43,479 bases of DNA, from positions 1 to 43,479 of the forward strand of contig JALCRK010000031.1 in assembly GCA_022652485.1 (NCBI GenBank). The letters are read 5' to 3'. This document shows, in pieces, positions 1 through 8,007 of the stretch. The position numbers and the translations under genes were made by a program. The stretch's first letter is position 1. The number at the start of each line of letters is the position of its first letter. The stretch is from Sphingobium sp. Lineage in GTDB: Bacteria; Pseudomonadota; Alphaproteobacteria; Sphingomonadales; Sphingomonadaceae. Below the pieces are notes generated by a model. That model saw nothing but the letters and a program-made list of their open reading frames with translations, did not search any database and had not been told where the DNA came from.

Positions 1-61
1 CGCATGAAGCTTCCTTCGACTTGTTGAGGCCGAAGGAACTGTAATTATCTGGAGTGAAATC

Positions 62-740
62 ATGGAAAACCGAAGGAAACCTGCGCCTCCCGCCGCCACA
101 CTCGACATAAACTGCGACTGCAAAGAATATGTTCTGGATTACCTCCTTTACAGCTTTCCGACCCAGCTCCACGAGAGCTTCACCGACGGTGATGGCAATC
201 TCACATCACGGCCTGCCTATGATGACAACGGCAATGTCGTGCAGTGCCGCGAGGCCATCGAACGGCGCGATAGGCTGATCGAACAATTGGCATCGATGGA
301 ACCGGTGCAAGGCGCGCTCGACCAGATCGTCCAGCGGTTCGGGACCGACATGTTGGCTGAGGTGACAGGTCGCTCGCGGCGGATCGTCCGCAAAGTCGAT
401 GCGAATGGCGACCGGCTCGCTGTTGAGAACCGGCCTGCCCATGCCAACCTCGCCGAAGCGCAGGCGTTTATGGAGGACAGGAAGCAGATCCTGGTCTTCT
501 CCGATGCCGGTGGCACCGGGCGCAGCTACCATGCGGATCTCGGGAGCCGGAATCAGCGGCTGCGCCACCACTATCTGCTCGAAGCGGGCTGGAAGGCCGA
601 TACCGCGATACAAGGCCTCGGTCGCACCAACCGCACCAACCAGGCGCAGCCGCCGCTGTTCCGGCCCGTTGCCACCAACGTCCAGGCCGAGAAGCGCTTC
701 CTCTCGACCATCGCCCGGCGGCTCGACACGCTCGGCGCAA
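62..740 (+). pseudogene. Strawberry-notch-like helicase, C-terminal fragment
   Basis: This is a remnant of a large SNF2-type helicase of the strawberry-notch family, common in alphaproteobacterial ICE backbones. The segment VFSDAGGTGRSYHADLG followed by GLGRTNRTNQAQPPLFRP is typical of the family's C-terminal domain. About 226 residues fit the family, up to RRLDTLGA. The last 11 residues before the stop at 775 are read through an inverted neighbour and do not belong. The ATG at 62 is probably not the true start, because the frame stays open back to a TGA at 5-7 and the helicase motifs that should precede this domain are missing or lie outside the window. The gene is therefore broken at its 3' end and probably at its 5' side too. 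Family assignment is confident; loss of function is inferred from the missing parts. Confidence 0.72.
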
Positions 741-903
741 TCAGGCTTTCGATCTTATCAATCGACGCGCTATAGCGCCCGCGCTCCAGGCTGCTGACGT
801 AGGTGCGATCAAGATGCGCGCGGTGGGCCAACTCTTCCTGCGACAGACCAGCCGCAAGGCGAAAGTGTTTCAGATTGGTGGCCAGAACCTCGCGCAATTT
901 CAT
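736..903 (-). pseudogene. Truncated XRE-family transcriptional regulator
   Basis: The first 56 codons, from the ATG at 903, encode a clear Cro/CI-type helix-turn-helix: LKHFRLAAGLSQEELAHRAH, then TYVSSLERGRYSASID. Family members normally continue for at least 10-15 more residues to complete the fifth helix and often carry a tail. Here the frame runs after IESLIA into the antisense of the helicase fragment, so the 3' end is lost. It lies tail-to-tail with that fragment, and the two broken ends meet near 736-742. Small XRE proteins of this type often regulate ICE genes. The remaining peptide keeps most of the recognition fold, so some DNA binding cannot be excluded. Confidence 0.65.
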
Positions 904-1121
904 CGCACGCAATGACCACTGTTGCAGAGTATTTAACCACGGAGTATACTCTACAAGCCAATCAATCGGGCCAAATCAGCCACTTGGTAGACGAAGACGC
1001 TTATCCGCATGCGGGCACCATGCTCTCCAACAAGTCGGATAACCGTAAAAGTCACCATTTCGGAGAGGCTTCGTGCTATGCATATCGACATGATCAACGA
1101 GTCGAAGCGAAGGCTCGTCCT

Positions 1122-1388
1122 ATGACGACACCGCCATTTGAGGACCGCGCGCCAGCCGATGATTGCATCACGGCTTATGACGAGCGGCATTTTGTCACAT
1201 ATTTACGGATACTTGACGCCGCTGAGGAAGGTGCAGACTGGCGCGAAGTGGTTCAAATCATCTTCGAACTCGATGCCGCAGTCGAACACGACCGCGCACG
1301 CCTAGTGCACGACAGTCATCTTGAACGCGCCCGCTGGATGACCACTCACGGCTATAAGCATCTTCTTGAAATGTCGCGCAAAGGTTGA
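1122..1388 (+). CDS. Short DUF2285-like protein
   Basis: An 88-residue protein with the pattern of the small DUF2285-type proteins found in alphaproteobacterial ICEs: a conserved YDERHFVTYLRILDA block, then DWREVVQIIF, then an arginine-rich C-terminal half ending HGYKHLLE. The family is thought to be DNA-binding, with a helix-turn-helix-like C-terminal region, but its biochemical role is not established. The start is set at the ATG at 1122, preceded by GAAGG about ten bases upstream; the longer open frame back to 912 has no family-like sequence. It precedes a second, larger DUF2285 gene in the same direction, a pairing often seen at the regulatory end of these elements. Confidence 0.66.
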   Translation: MTTPPFEDRAPADDCITAYDERHFVTYLRILDAAEEGADWREVVQIIFELDAAVEHDRARLVHDSHLERARWMTTHGYKHLLEMSRKG

Positions 1389-1543
1389 TTGAAATTCGCA
1401 ATTCACGTTGAATCACATAGTCATTCATTCCGCTTTACTCGGATTGTCGCACAATATCCCGCATCTTTGGTTACTTGCGGCTTATCCTTGATCCACAAAG
1501 ACTTGAGACTTGGCCTTTTCGCCTGTGCATTGCAGGGGGCGCT

Positions 1544-2318
1544 ATGTCCGGTGGTTCGTCATGGCGGTCACCATCGACCGCAGATCAGTATCAACACCAT
1601 GACTATGCGGATTTTGCGCAGGAGTATTTGCAACGCAATGCCGACTACCGCAGTGACTATGCAGAAACCGAAGCCCGTGTCGCAGCACACCCCGACGTTG
1701 ATCTGATAGAACGGGAGGGTCTGGCCGGGCGGTGGGGCCTTTGCTTTCCCCACTGCCCCCGAATCCGATCCCCGAACAGCGCCAGCCCTGTGGTCCCCAG
1801 CAGAAGCGCCCGACGTGGTCGTGCTGGCAACCACCGATATAGAGGCAGCGGTATCACTTCCGGCCGACTTTGAGTCCCTGGCGGAAGCAATTTCCAATAG
1901 CGAACACCACATGGTCTTCGGACGGGGAATTGCTCGGCTTCGCCTTTGCCTGCGCCCCGTGCCATCCATGTGCCCCGAATGTCTGATTATCCTCCATGAT
2001 CAAAGTACAGCCATCCGGCTTGCCGCTGCGGCCCGCTTCGACCGGGCGATACACAGCGACCGTCTGATGCCGGATCGGAAATTCATGCCTTCCGCTTACC
2101 AACGCGCGCGCCATACCCAGCTCCTGCAAGTTCACGATACGCTGGAGGCTGGTGCCTCCTCGCGCGACCTCGCCTTTGGCCTTGTCTTTCGGGGCCATCG
2201 CCCGCTTGTCGGTGCGATCTGGAAGGGATCGGGCGAAAGGCGGCACGTGCTCCGGCTGATCGCCGAAGCGCGCCGCATGGTGGACGGCGGATATCGCAAG
2301 TTGCTCCGGCACGAATGA
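1544..2318 (+). pseudogene. DUF6499-DUF2285 regulator, frameshifted
   Basis: Two overlapping frames make one recognisable gene. The first, from the ATG at 1544 after GCAGGGGG, encodes a DUF6499-like N-terminus: WRSP, then FAQEYLQRNADYRSDY, ending WGLCFP. The second continues with PTAPESDP and WSPAEAPDVVVLAT and ends in a DUF2285 domain (HDTLEAGASSRDLAFGLVF to MVDGGYRKLLRHE). The switch falls in a run of four C at 1748-1751; three C would give one continuous protein of about 257 residues. Such proteins are putative DNA-binding regulators of ICE genes. A GTG at 1815 could start the second half alone, so a truncated DUF2285 product remains possible. A sequencing error in the C run is an alternative to true inactivation. 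Confidence 0.7.
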
Positions 2319-2331
2319 CCCGCACCAAGGG

Positions 2332-2362
2332 GTGACAATTTTCGCACCCCCAAATCTGTCAC
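2332..2362. promoter_or_regulatory. Inverted repeat upstream of the helix-turn-helix gene
   Basis: GTGACA at 2332-2337 is matched by TGTCAC at 2357-2362, giving perfect 6-bp arms around 19 bases that include TTTTCGCACCCCC. It lies in the 129-bp gap between the DUF2285 gene and the AlpA-like protein, so an operator for one of the nearby regulators is plausible. The arms are short and no promoter boxes are obvious. Confidence 0.3.
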
Positions 2363-2447
2363 TCCCTCCTGCCTTTCTGTCTTCGCCATTGATCTCCGCA
2401 ACCAGCTGCAGCCCGCCGCTGTGTCCGAACCTGAGCGGAGTCAGCCA

Positions 2448-2720
2448 ATGGATGCCAGACCCACACCCGTAATAGCCCGCTTCCTGCGGACGCCCGATGC
2501 CGCTGTGCATCTGGGCTTGTCCGCCCGCACGCTCGAAAAGCATCGCTGCTTCGGGACTGGCCCGGCTTACCGCAAGCTTGGCGGACGGATCGTTTACTCG
2601 ATCACCGATCTCGATGCCTGGGCCGAACTCGGCCTTCGCCGTTCAACCAGCGATCCCGGCAAGGGCGTCGTCCATCCGGCTAGACGGATGGACGGTTATA
2701 CGCCCCCTGTTCGCCGCTGA
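2448..2720 (+). CDS. Helix-turn-helix DNA-binding protein (AlpA/MerR-like fold)
   Basis: A 90-residue protein with a winged-helix domain of the excisionase/AlpA kind: FLRTPDAAVHLGLSARTLEKHR, then GPAYRKLGGRIVYSITDLDAW. The first segment forms the helix-turn-helix and the second the wing that often recognises plasmid or ICE control sites. The ATG at 2448 is preferred over the GTG at 2421 because GAGCGGAG stands seven bases before it. It is followed after eight bases by the replication initiator gene, an arrangement common in related elements, so it may regulate repA or act as an excision factor. The exact target is unknown. Confidence 0.75.
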   Translation: MDARPTPVIARFLRTPDAAVHLGLSARTLEKHRCFGTGPAYRKLGGRIVYSITDLDAWAELGLRRSTSDPGKGVVHPARRMDGYTPPVRR

Positions 2721-2728
2721 GCCGATCC

Positions 2729-3607
2729 ATGCGCCGCACTTCCCCCTTTCCGGTTACCAGCCAGCAGCTCGACCTGTTCGTCAGCGCAGGCGGCGACATC
2801 GCCGCCCGCGACGCACAAGATCTGATGGCCTGGCCCTTCTTCAGTCTCGCCAAGTCGAAGCGGGTGCGCCCGATCGACTTCCGGATGGGCGAAGTCTCGA
2901 TTCTGGTCGAGGCGACCGCAGAACATGGCATGGCGACCATCTGGGACGCCGACGTCCTCATCTGGGTCGCGAGCCAGATCGTCGAAGCGCGCGACTTGGG
3001 CCGCCCGACATCGCGGCTAATCGCTGCAACCCCACACGAAATTCTCGCTTTCACCCGGCGTGGCACCGGCAAGGCGAGCTACGAACGGCTTAAGGCCGGA
3101 CTCGACCGGCTGCAATCGACCACAATTGCGACCTCGATCCGCCAGCGCGACGCACGGCGTCGGCATCGCTTCTCGTGGATCAATGAATGGAAAGAGCGGC
3201 TCGACGGTTCGGGCCGCGCGCTCGGGATCGAGATGATCGTCCCCGACTGGTTTTACGAAGGGGTGATCGACCAAGCACTCGTGTTGACCATTGACCCGGC
3301 CTATTTCGCGCTAACCGGCGGGCTGGAACGCTGGCTCTACCGCCTCGTGCGCAAGCACGGCGGCAAGCAAAAGGGTGGCTGGAGCTTCGATTTCCAGCAC
3401 CTGCACATGAAGTCCGGCGCACTGTCGCCGCCCAAACGCTTTGCGTTCGAAATGCGCGACATTGTTCGGCGTCAGGCGCTGCCGGGATACCAACTCACCA
3501 TTGAACACGCGCTGGGCCGCGAGCGGCTGAGCTTCGTCGCCATTCCCGCCGATCCGTTCGACGCGGCCATGCGGCGCGTCGGTCTTCAGCCTGTGGATAT
3601 GTCGTGA
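2729..3607 (+). CDS. repA: Plasmid-type replication initiator protein A
   Basis: A 292-residue protein resembling the replication initiator protein A family (RPA) of alphaproteobacterial plasmids and ICEs. Recognisable stretches are FPVTSQQLDLFVSAGGDIAARD near the N-terminus, DLMAWPFFSLAKSKR, and FTRRGTGKASYERLKAGLDRL in the middle, the last predicted to lie in a winged-helix DNA-binding domain. The C-terminal half (LERWLYRLVRKHGGKQKGGW) matches the second winged helix. Family members bind origin repeats and start replication. Three iteron-like repeats begin eight bases after its stop codon, which supports that role here. The start ATG is eight bases after the upstream gene. In an ICE such a gene would allow replication of the excised circle. 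Confidence 0.8.
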   Translation: MRRTSPFPVTSQQLDLFVSAGGDIAARDAQDLMAWPFFSLAKSKRVRPIDFRMGEVSILVEATAEHGMATIWDADVLIWVASQIVEARDLGRPTSRLIAATPHEILAFTRRGTGKASYERLKAGLDRLQSTTIATSIRQRDARRRHRFSWINEWKERLDGSGRALGIEMIVPDWFYEGVIDQALVLTIDPAYFALTGGLERWLYRLVRKHGGKQKGGWSFDFQHLHMKSGALSPPKRFAFEMRDIVRRQALPGYQLTIEHALGRERLSFVAIPADPFDAAMRRVGLQPVDMS

Positions 3608-3614
3608 TGCAACA

Positions 3615-3678
3615 CGGACTATCAGGAACCGCCAGACTCGGACGATCAGGAACCGAAAGTTCGGACTATCGGGAACCG
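3615..3678 (+). repeat. Three iteron-like direct repeats (candidate oriV)
   Basis: Three 17-bp copies lie at 3615-3631, 3639-3655 and 3662-3678: CGGACTATCAGGAACCG, CGGACGATCAGGAACCG and CGGACTATCGGGAACCG. Copies 2 and 3 each differ from the first by one base. Start-to-start spacing is 24 and 23 bp, a little over two helical turns, as is usual for iterons. They sit immediately downstream of the RepA-like gene and upstream of a relatively AT-rich stretch (about 3711-3760). Role as a replication origin is inferred; the repeats themselves are seen directly. Confidence 0.72.
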
Positions 3679-3726
3679 AAATGGCCTTCAAAGCCGCAGA
3701 AAACTGCGCCGAATTTCGCCCTTAAC

Positions 3727-3760
3727 TTAGCTAACAAAGAATCCTTCGGATTCTTGCTAA
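3727..3760. other. Hairpin in an AT-rich stretch after the iterons
   Basis: AAGAATCC at 3737-3744 pairs with GGATTCTT at 3748-3755 around a TTC loop. Outside it, TTAGC (3727-3731) pairs with GCTAA (3756-3760), leaving a five-base bulge. There is no T run, so a classical terminator is doubtful on either strand. It could end the repA transcript or be part of the origin's melting region. The rest of the gap up to the ATG at 3820 shows nothing recognisable. Confidence 0.5.
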
Positions 3761-3819
3761 CGGACTCAGCGCTGTGGACGGATGGCGAAGCGCCGCCGCG
3801 CAGGCCTGCCGAAACGAGG

Positions 3820-4293
3820 ATGAGCGATGGGCCAGAGCTGACTCATGTCACGCTGTTCTGGCGCAAGGGTAAACGCGAGGACTGGCTCAAGTTCGGCAAG
3901 CCAGTAGCGGACCGAATTGTCAGCCGCAGCGAGCGCATCGAAAGCTATGCGGCCGGCCAGGTGTTCGGCCTGGTGCGTTGGGCCTCCAATGATTACGGCA
4001 CCATTCGCTCGACGCTCGATATCGTTCGTGCCGTCGATGGACACGAACCTTGCACACCCGTACCGCAGGTTGATCCAGGCGGCGACGTGCTGCTCAGCAT
4101 TCATGGCTGGCCGAAAGTCGCGCAGGTCTTCCGCTTGATCGATGCCATTGAGGCCGCGGGCATCGACCCTTGCGACGTTGCGCCCGACCACTGGCGACAC
4201 ATCCACAATCGAATGGCGGGTCGCGAATTGCCCCGCGATTACAGCCCCGCGCGCCATCGCGCATGGCTCCAGCGCAAGGCGCTGTTGCCATGA
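3820..4293 (+). CDS. DUF2840 domain-containing protein
   Basis: A 157-residue protein typical of the DUF2840 family: THVTLFWRKGKREDWLKFGKP at the start, FGLVRWASNDYGTIRSTLDI in the middle and HGWPKVAQVFRLIDAIEAAG, then DVAPDHWRHIHNRM, near the end. The family is almost always found just before the TraF peptidase in alphaproteobacterial ICE transfer regions, and its function is unknown. The ATG at 3820 is chosen because the family consensus begins here and ACGAGG precedes it; the upstream open frame back to 3604 covers the iterons and is not family-like. Its stop overlaps the start of traF by ATGA, which indicates translational coupling. Confidence 0.82.
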   Translation: MSDGPELTHVTLFWRKGKREDWLKFGKPVADRIVSRSERIESYAAGQVFGLVRWASNDYGTIRSTLDIVRAVDGHEPCTPVPQVDPGGDVLLSIHGWPKVAQVFRLIDAIEAAGIDPCDVAPDHWRHIHNRMAGRELPRDYSPARHRAWLQRKALLP

Positions 4294-4865
4294 CCCGGCG
4301 CAGCCTCATCCTGGCTAGCGTCGTCGTGGCCGCCACACTCGCGACGCTGACCGTTCCGGTCTCGCGTTACGCGGTATGGAACGCGACTGCCTCCGTGCCG
4401 ACCGGGCTTTACGCCATCCGTGGCAAGGCGAGCCTGCACGCTGGCGAGCGGGTCGCCATCGAACCGCCGCCGGAACTGCGGCGTTTGCTTGCCAAGCGGC
4501 ATTACCTCCCGACCGGCGTACCGCTGATAAAGCGCATCGCGGCTGTGCGCGGCCAGCGCGTCTGCCGCTTCGCGCATGGCATCACCATCGACGGCCAATA
4601 TGTCGGCGCGGCGCGAGCGCGCGACCGTCTGGGCCGCCCTCTGCCGGTCTGGGCGGGCTGCCATGTGCTGCGCACTGGCGAGGTGTTCGTCATGAACCCG
4701 GCTGCGCCCGACAGTTTCGATGGACGTTATTTCGGGCCGCTCAGGCTCGATTCCGTGATCGGCCGCGCCACCCCGGTGTGGACCGATGAAGCAGGCGACG
4801 GACACCATGTCTGGTTCGCCGACCCGCGTGAGACTTTCTCACCAACCACCCAAAAAGGAGACTGA
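4290..4865 (+). CDS. traF: TraF-type S26 conjugative signal peptidase
   Basis: A 191-residue membrane serine peptidase of the S26 family. One N-terminal membrane segment (about residues 6-25) is followed by NATASVPTGLY, where Ser35 is the likely nucleophile, and by PLIKRIAAVRGQ with the general-base Lys81. A late NPAAPDSFDGRYFGPL block fits the TraF subfamily. In IncP-type systems TraF processes and cyclises the TrbC pilin, and a TrbC gene is present downstream, so substrate and enzyme occur together. It starts inside the end of the DUF2840 gene (ATGA overlap). Only three bases separate its stop from the next gene, with AAAAGGAG serving as that gene's ribosome site. Confidence 0.88.
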   Translation: MTRRSLILASVVVAATLATLTVPVSRYAVWNATASVPTGLYAIRGKASLHAGERVAIEPPPELRRLLAKRHYLPTGVPLIKRIAAVRGQRVCRFAHGITIDGQYVGAARARDRLGRPLPVWAGCHVLRTGEVFVMNPAAPDSFDGRYFGPLRLDSVIGRATPVWTDEAGDGHHVWFADPRETFSPTTQKGD

Positions 4866-4868
4866 CCA

Positions 4869-5198
4869 ATGCGTATCGGATATTTTGTGAAGGGCGAAGA
4901 CGGCTATGTCGGGCATTTGCACACGCTATCGCTCAACATCGACCTTGTTCTCGTCGAGGTCGAAAAGCGCGAAAGCGAAACCGCCCCCGACTACCGGATA
5001 ATCGCCGGAGAGGATGACGAAGCGCGCGAAATAGGCGCGGGCTGGAAGCATGTCGGCGAGAAGGCTGGCGACTATGTTGCGATCCAGATCGACGACCCGA
5101 TGTTCCTTGCTCCGCTGCGCGCCAACATCTTCAAGGACGATGATGGCCACCATCACCTTGTCTGGTCACGCCCGTCCAAGCGTGACGGCGAAGGCTGA
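4869..5198 (+). CDS. DUF736 family protein
   Basis: A 109-residue protein of the DUF736 family, recognised by MRIGYFVKGEDGYVGHLHTL at the N-terminus, a PDYRIIAG strand and a late YVAIQIDDPMFLAPLRANIF stretch. These small beta-rich soluble proteins are widespread on rhizobial and sphingomonad plasmids and ICEs, between traF and the relaxase; their function is not known. It is closely spaced with both neighbours (3 bp on each side) and so belongs to the DUF2840-traF-slt transcription unit. Confidence 0.85.
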   Translation: MRIGYFVKGEDGYVGHLHTLSLNIDLVLVEVEKRESETAPDYRIIAGEDDEAREIGAGWKHVGEKAGDYVAIQIDDPMFLAPLRANIFKDDDGHHHLVWSRPSKRDGEG

Positions 5199-5201
5199 GC
5201 G

Positions 5202-5903
5202 ATGCGCCGCAAAGCTGTGTTTGCCGCACTGCTCGCGGCTGTCGGCCTGTTCGGTTATGCGCCTGCCTTTGGGCAGAACGCTGCCGAACAGGCTTCGCCG
5301 CGCAACATCGACATTGCCGCGCACGTTGCCGAAGCCGCGCAGCGATTCGGTCTTCCGGAGGGATGGATCTATGCAGTCATGCGCACTGAAAGTGCGGGCC
5401 GGATTCGTGCGGTTTCGTCAGCGGGCGCAATGGGCCTGATGCAGCTCATGCCAGGAACCTGGTCGCGCCAGCGCACCCGGTTCGGGCTTGGTCCTGACCC
5501 GTTCGATCCGCGCGACAATATCATGGCGGGCACCTCCTACCTTCGTGAAATGTATGACAGCTACGGCGCCTCTGGCTTCCTTGCTGCCTATAATGCGGGA
5601 CCGGGCCGCTTCGAAGACTGGCGAGATCGCGGTCGTCCGCTCCCCGCCGAAACCCGCGCCTATGTCGCCAAGATTGCACCGATGCTGCAAGCAGGAAGCG
5701 CGGCAACAGCCGTTGCCAGCGCATCGCCCGTGCAGCCGGTCCGCCCGTCTTGGACACAGGGCCAGCTCTTTGCCGTGCGCGGAAACGCACCCGCCGACGC
5801 ATCCGGCAGCTTCGCCGCCGCCGCGCCGCCGACCTCCATCCCCGCTTCGTCTGCCCCGCTGAACGGGCTCTTCGCGCCCGTTTCGGGGAGCCGTCCGCAG
5901 TGA
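5202..5903 (+). CDS. Lytic transglycosylase, VirB1-like
   Basis: A 233-residue exported peptidoglycan lytic transglycosylase. It has an N-terminal signal peptide (about residues 1-24, ending near AFG). The SLT domain contains AVMRTESAGRIRAVSSAGAM, with Glu63 as the likely catalytic acid, then GLMQLMPGTW and AAYNAGPGRFEDW. The C-terminal third is rich in Ala, Pro and Ser and is probably a disordered linker. In conjugation such enzymes open the murein layer locally for assembly of the mating channel. It is the last gene of the first transfer operon and is followed by a 235-bp non-coding gap before the relaxase. Confidence 0.88.
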   Translation: MRRKAVFAALLAAVGLFGYAPAFGQNAAEQASPRNIDIAAHVAEAAQRFGLPEGWIYAVMRTESAGRIRAVSSAGAMGLMQLMPGTWSRQRTRFGLGPDPFDPRDNIMAGTSYLREMYDSYGASGFLAAYNAGPGRFEDWRDRGRPLPAETRAYVAKIAPMLQAGSAATAVASASPVQPVRPSWTQGQLFAVRGNAPADASGSFAAAAPPTSIPASSAPLNGLFAPVSGSRPQ

Positions 5904-6138
5904 TTGACCGTTTGTCCTTCTGGCGTGTCACGGCGTGGTTTGGCGCAGGATTGTGCGGAAGGTCGGCTGCAGGAGAGGAAGGTTCAGGAGGATGGCAAGA
6001 TAAAACGGGAGCCGTCGGTGTGGGTGGAGAGGTTAGGATTTCTAAGCTTTCCAGCGCCAGCCACGATATCGCCCGGCTGGCACGATGTTCAAAAATTGAC
6101 GCAATTTCGCCATTTCGACAGCCGTCGCAGGCGCAGTC
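5904..6138. other. Non-coding gap upstream of the relaxase, candidate oriT
   Basis: No convincing gene is seen here. On the minus strand AATCCTGC (5945-5952) contains the ATCCTG/C core of IncP- and Ti-type nick sites, and TATCTTGC (5995-6002) is one base from TATCCTGC. A perfect 7-bp inverted repeat, GCCAGCC (6056-6062) with GGCTGGC (6075-6081), surrounds a 12-base loop. Location directly upstream of the relaxase gene is typical for oriT. Assignment is tentative. Confidence 0.42.
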
Positions 6139-7884
6139 ATGAGCGAAGATGATTTCGAGATCAGGCCAGGACGGATCAAAGACCGAGGCGGTCGACCAGG
6201 TGGGTCAAAGTCGCTCGTCGGGCAGGTCAAAGCACAGCTCAACAAGTCAGGCCGCGCCGGACATTTCGGCGCAGCATCAAGCCAGCGCGGCACCGGTCGA
6301 CATGGCCGAGGACGCATCGCCTTGCTCCGGATGCGCGCCAATCAAGGCCAGCGCCGGGTCGTGATCAAGGCGCGGATCGTTCGGCATAGAGGCGCCCACT
6401 TTACCGCTGCACCACTGGCCCGCCACGCAGCTTACCTCAAGCGCGATGGCGTCACCAACGATGAAAAGGAGGCGAGCCTTTTCAATGCAGGTTCCGAGGA
6501 GGTCGACGGCGACATCTTTGCCGAACGTTGCGCCGATGACCGGCACCATTTCCGCTTCATCGTATCGCCCGAAGATGCGGTCGACATGTATGATGTGCGG
6601 GCCTTCACGCGCGAGTTGATGAGCGACATGGCGACCGATCTTGGCACCAAACTCGATTGGGTGGCAGTCGATCACTGGAATACTGACAACCCCCACATCC
6701 ACATCCTGTTGCGCGGCAAGGCTGACGACGGCCGCGACCTTGTGATCGACAAGGACTATATCCGTGAAGGAATGCGCAGCCGTGCCGAAGAGCGGGTGAC
6801 ACTTGAGCTTGGCCCGCGAACCGAACGCGAGATTGACCGGGCTTTGGCCCGCGAGGTCGATGCCGATCGCTGGACCAGCCTTGACCGGCGGATGCAACGA
6901 CAGGCGGATGATTTTGGAGGGGTGGTCGATTTGCGGGTTGCGCCCGGCGCACAACAGTCCCGCACAACCAATCACATGGTTGCCCGCGCCACCAAACTTG
7001 AGCGGCTTGGCCTTGCGACACGGATAACGCCGGGGTGCTGGATGTTGAAACCAGGGCTTGAACCGACACTGCGTCAGCTAGGCGCACGCGGCGACATCAT
7101 CAAGACCATGCACCGGGCAATGGGGGCAAGCGGACTTCGCCCTGACACGGGGCGCTTTGCGCTGCATGACGATCTGGCAGCCGAGCCGGTGATCGGACGA
7201 TTGGTCGAGCGTGGTCTGCATGATGAACTGACTGGCAGCGCCTATGCGGTAGTCGATGCGACCGACGGGCGGACACACTATCTTCGGTTCGATGACATTG
7301 ATCAAACCAGCGACGCTAAGCCGGGTGCTATTGTTGAGCTTGGCCAATGGCGCGATAATCGTGGCAATGACCGGCAATCGCTGTCTGTGCGGTCAGACCT
7401 GTCGCTGGGCGACCAGATCAACGCCCCCGGCGCGACATGGCTCGATCGTCAGCTGGTCGCCCGTGAGCCTGTAGATACCGCCGGAGGGTTTGGCGCAGAG
7501 GTGCGCGATGCGCTTGCCGCACGTTCAGAGCATCTGGTAAGCGAAGGACTAGCGCGTCGGCAAGGCCAGCGGTTCATCTTCGCCAAGGAACTGCTTGATG
7601 AGTTGCGCAGCCGCGAATTAGCTGAGGCAACCAAGCACATCGCCACCCGGTCAGGGCTGGAACATATACCGGCACGACCCGGCGAACATATTGCCGGAAT
7701 CTACCGTGAGCGCGTCACCCTCTCGTCAGGACGCTTTGCCATGATCGATGACGGGATGGGATTTCAGTTGGTGCCATGGCGACCCAACCTTGAACGCCAT
7801 TTGAGTCAGGCCGTCAGCGGAACCATCAACGCTCGCGGCGGAGTCGATTGGAGCTTCACGCGCAGCAGGACACTGGGATTATAA
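6139..7884 (+). CDS. VirD2-like relaxase with DUF3363 C-terminal domain
   Basis: A 581-residue MOBP-type relaxase that would nick oriT and stay covalently bound to the transferred strand. The N-terminal nuclease region has APLARHAAYLKRDG, with Tyr99 as the candidate nucleophile, and the metal-binding histidine triad in VAVDHWNTDNPHIHILLRGK (His179, His186, His188). Residues from about 270 onward match the DUF3363 extension typical of alphaproteobacterial ICE relaxases (ERLGLATRITPGCW, then ASGLRPDTGRFALHD). The first 60 residues are basic and glycine-rich, as in relatives. The gene follows a candidate oriT and precedes the coupling protein gene, as expected for a relaxosome cluster. No separate accessory nicking protein is recognised, although the ribbon-helix-helix protein further downstream could serve. 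Confidence 0.88.
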   Translation: MSEDDFEIRPGRIKDRGGRPGGSKSLVGQVKAQLNKSGRAGHFGAASSQRGTGRHGRGRIALLRMRANQGQRRVVIKARIVRHRGAHFTAAPLARHAAYLKRDGVTNDEKEASLFNAGSEEVDGDIFAERCADDRHHFRFIVSPEDAVDMYDVRAFTRELMSDMATDLGTKLDWVAVDHWNTDNPHIHILLRGKADDGRDLVIDKDYIREGMRSRAEERVTLELGPRTEREIDRALAREVDADRWTSLDRRMQRQADDFGGVVDLRVAPGAQQSRTTNHMVARATKLERLGLATRITPGCWMLKPGLEPTLRQLGARGDIIKTMHRAMGASGLRPDTGRFALHDDLAAEPVIGRLVERGLHDELTGSAYAVVDATDGRTHYLRFDDIDQTSDAKPGAIVELGQWRDNRGNDRQSLSVRSDLSLGDQINAPGATWLDRQLVAREPVDTAGGFGAEVRDALAARSEHLVSEGLARRQGQRFIFAKELLDELRSRELAEATKHIATRSGLEHIPARPGEHIAGIYRERVTLSSGRFAMIDDGMGFQLVPWRPNLERHLSQAVSGTINARGGVDWSFTRSRTLGL

Positions 7885-8007
7885 GTCATGCTTTTGTCTG
7901 GCCTCTTCGCTAAACCCCGTCCTTTTTCGCCACATTACGCCAGCAGGAGTTCCGGTCTTGCGCGCTTGCACTAACCAATGATTGGGCTTGTCCGAAAGGA
8001 GAAAGTC

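Noticed and set aside
912..1121. Extended N-terminus for the short DUF2285-like protein
   Set aside because: The upstream 70 codons do not resemble the family and the internal ATG at 1122 has a ribosome site.
5904..6152. An 82-codon plus-strand open frame starting with TTG after the lytic transglycosylase
   Set aside because: No ribosome site, no domain, biased composition, and it overlaps the relaxase start. The region is better read as non-coding with a candidate oriT.
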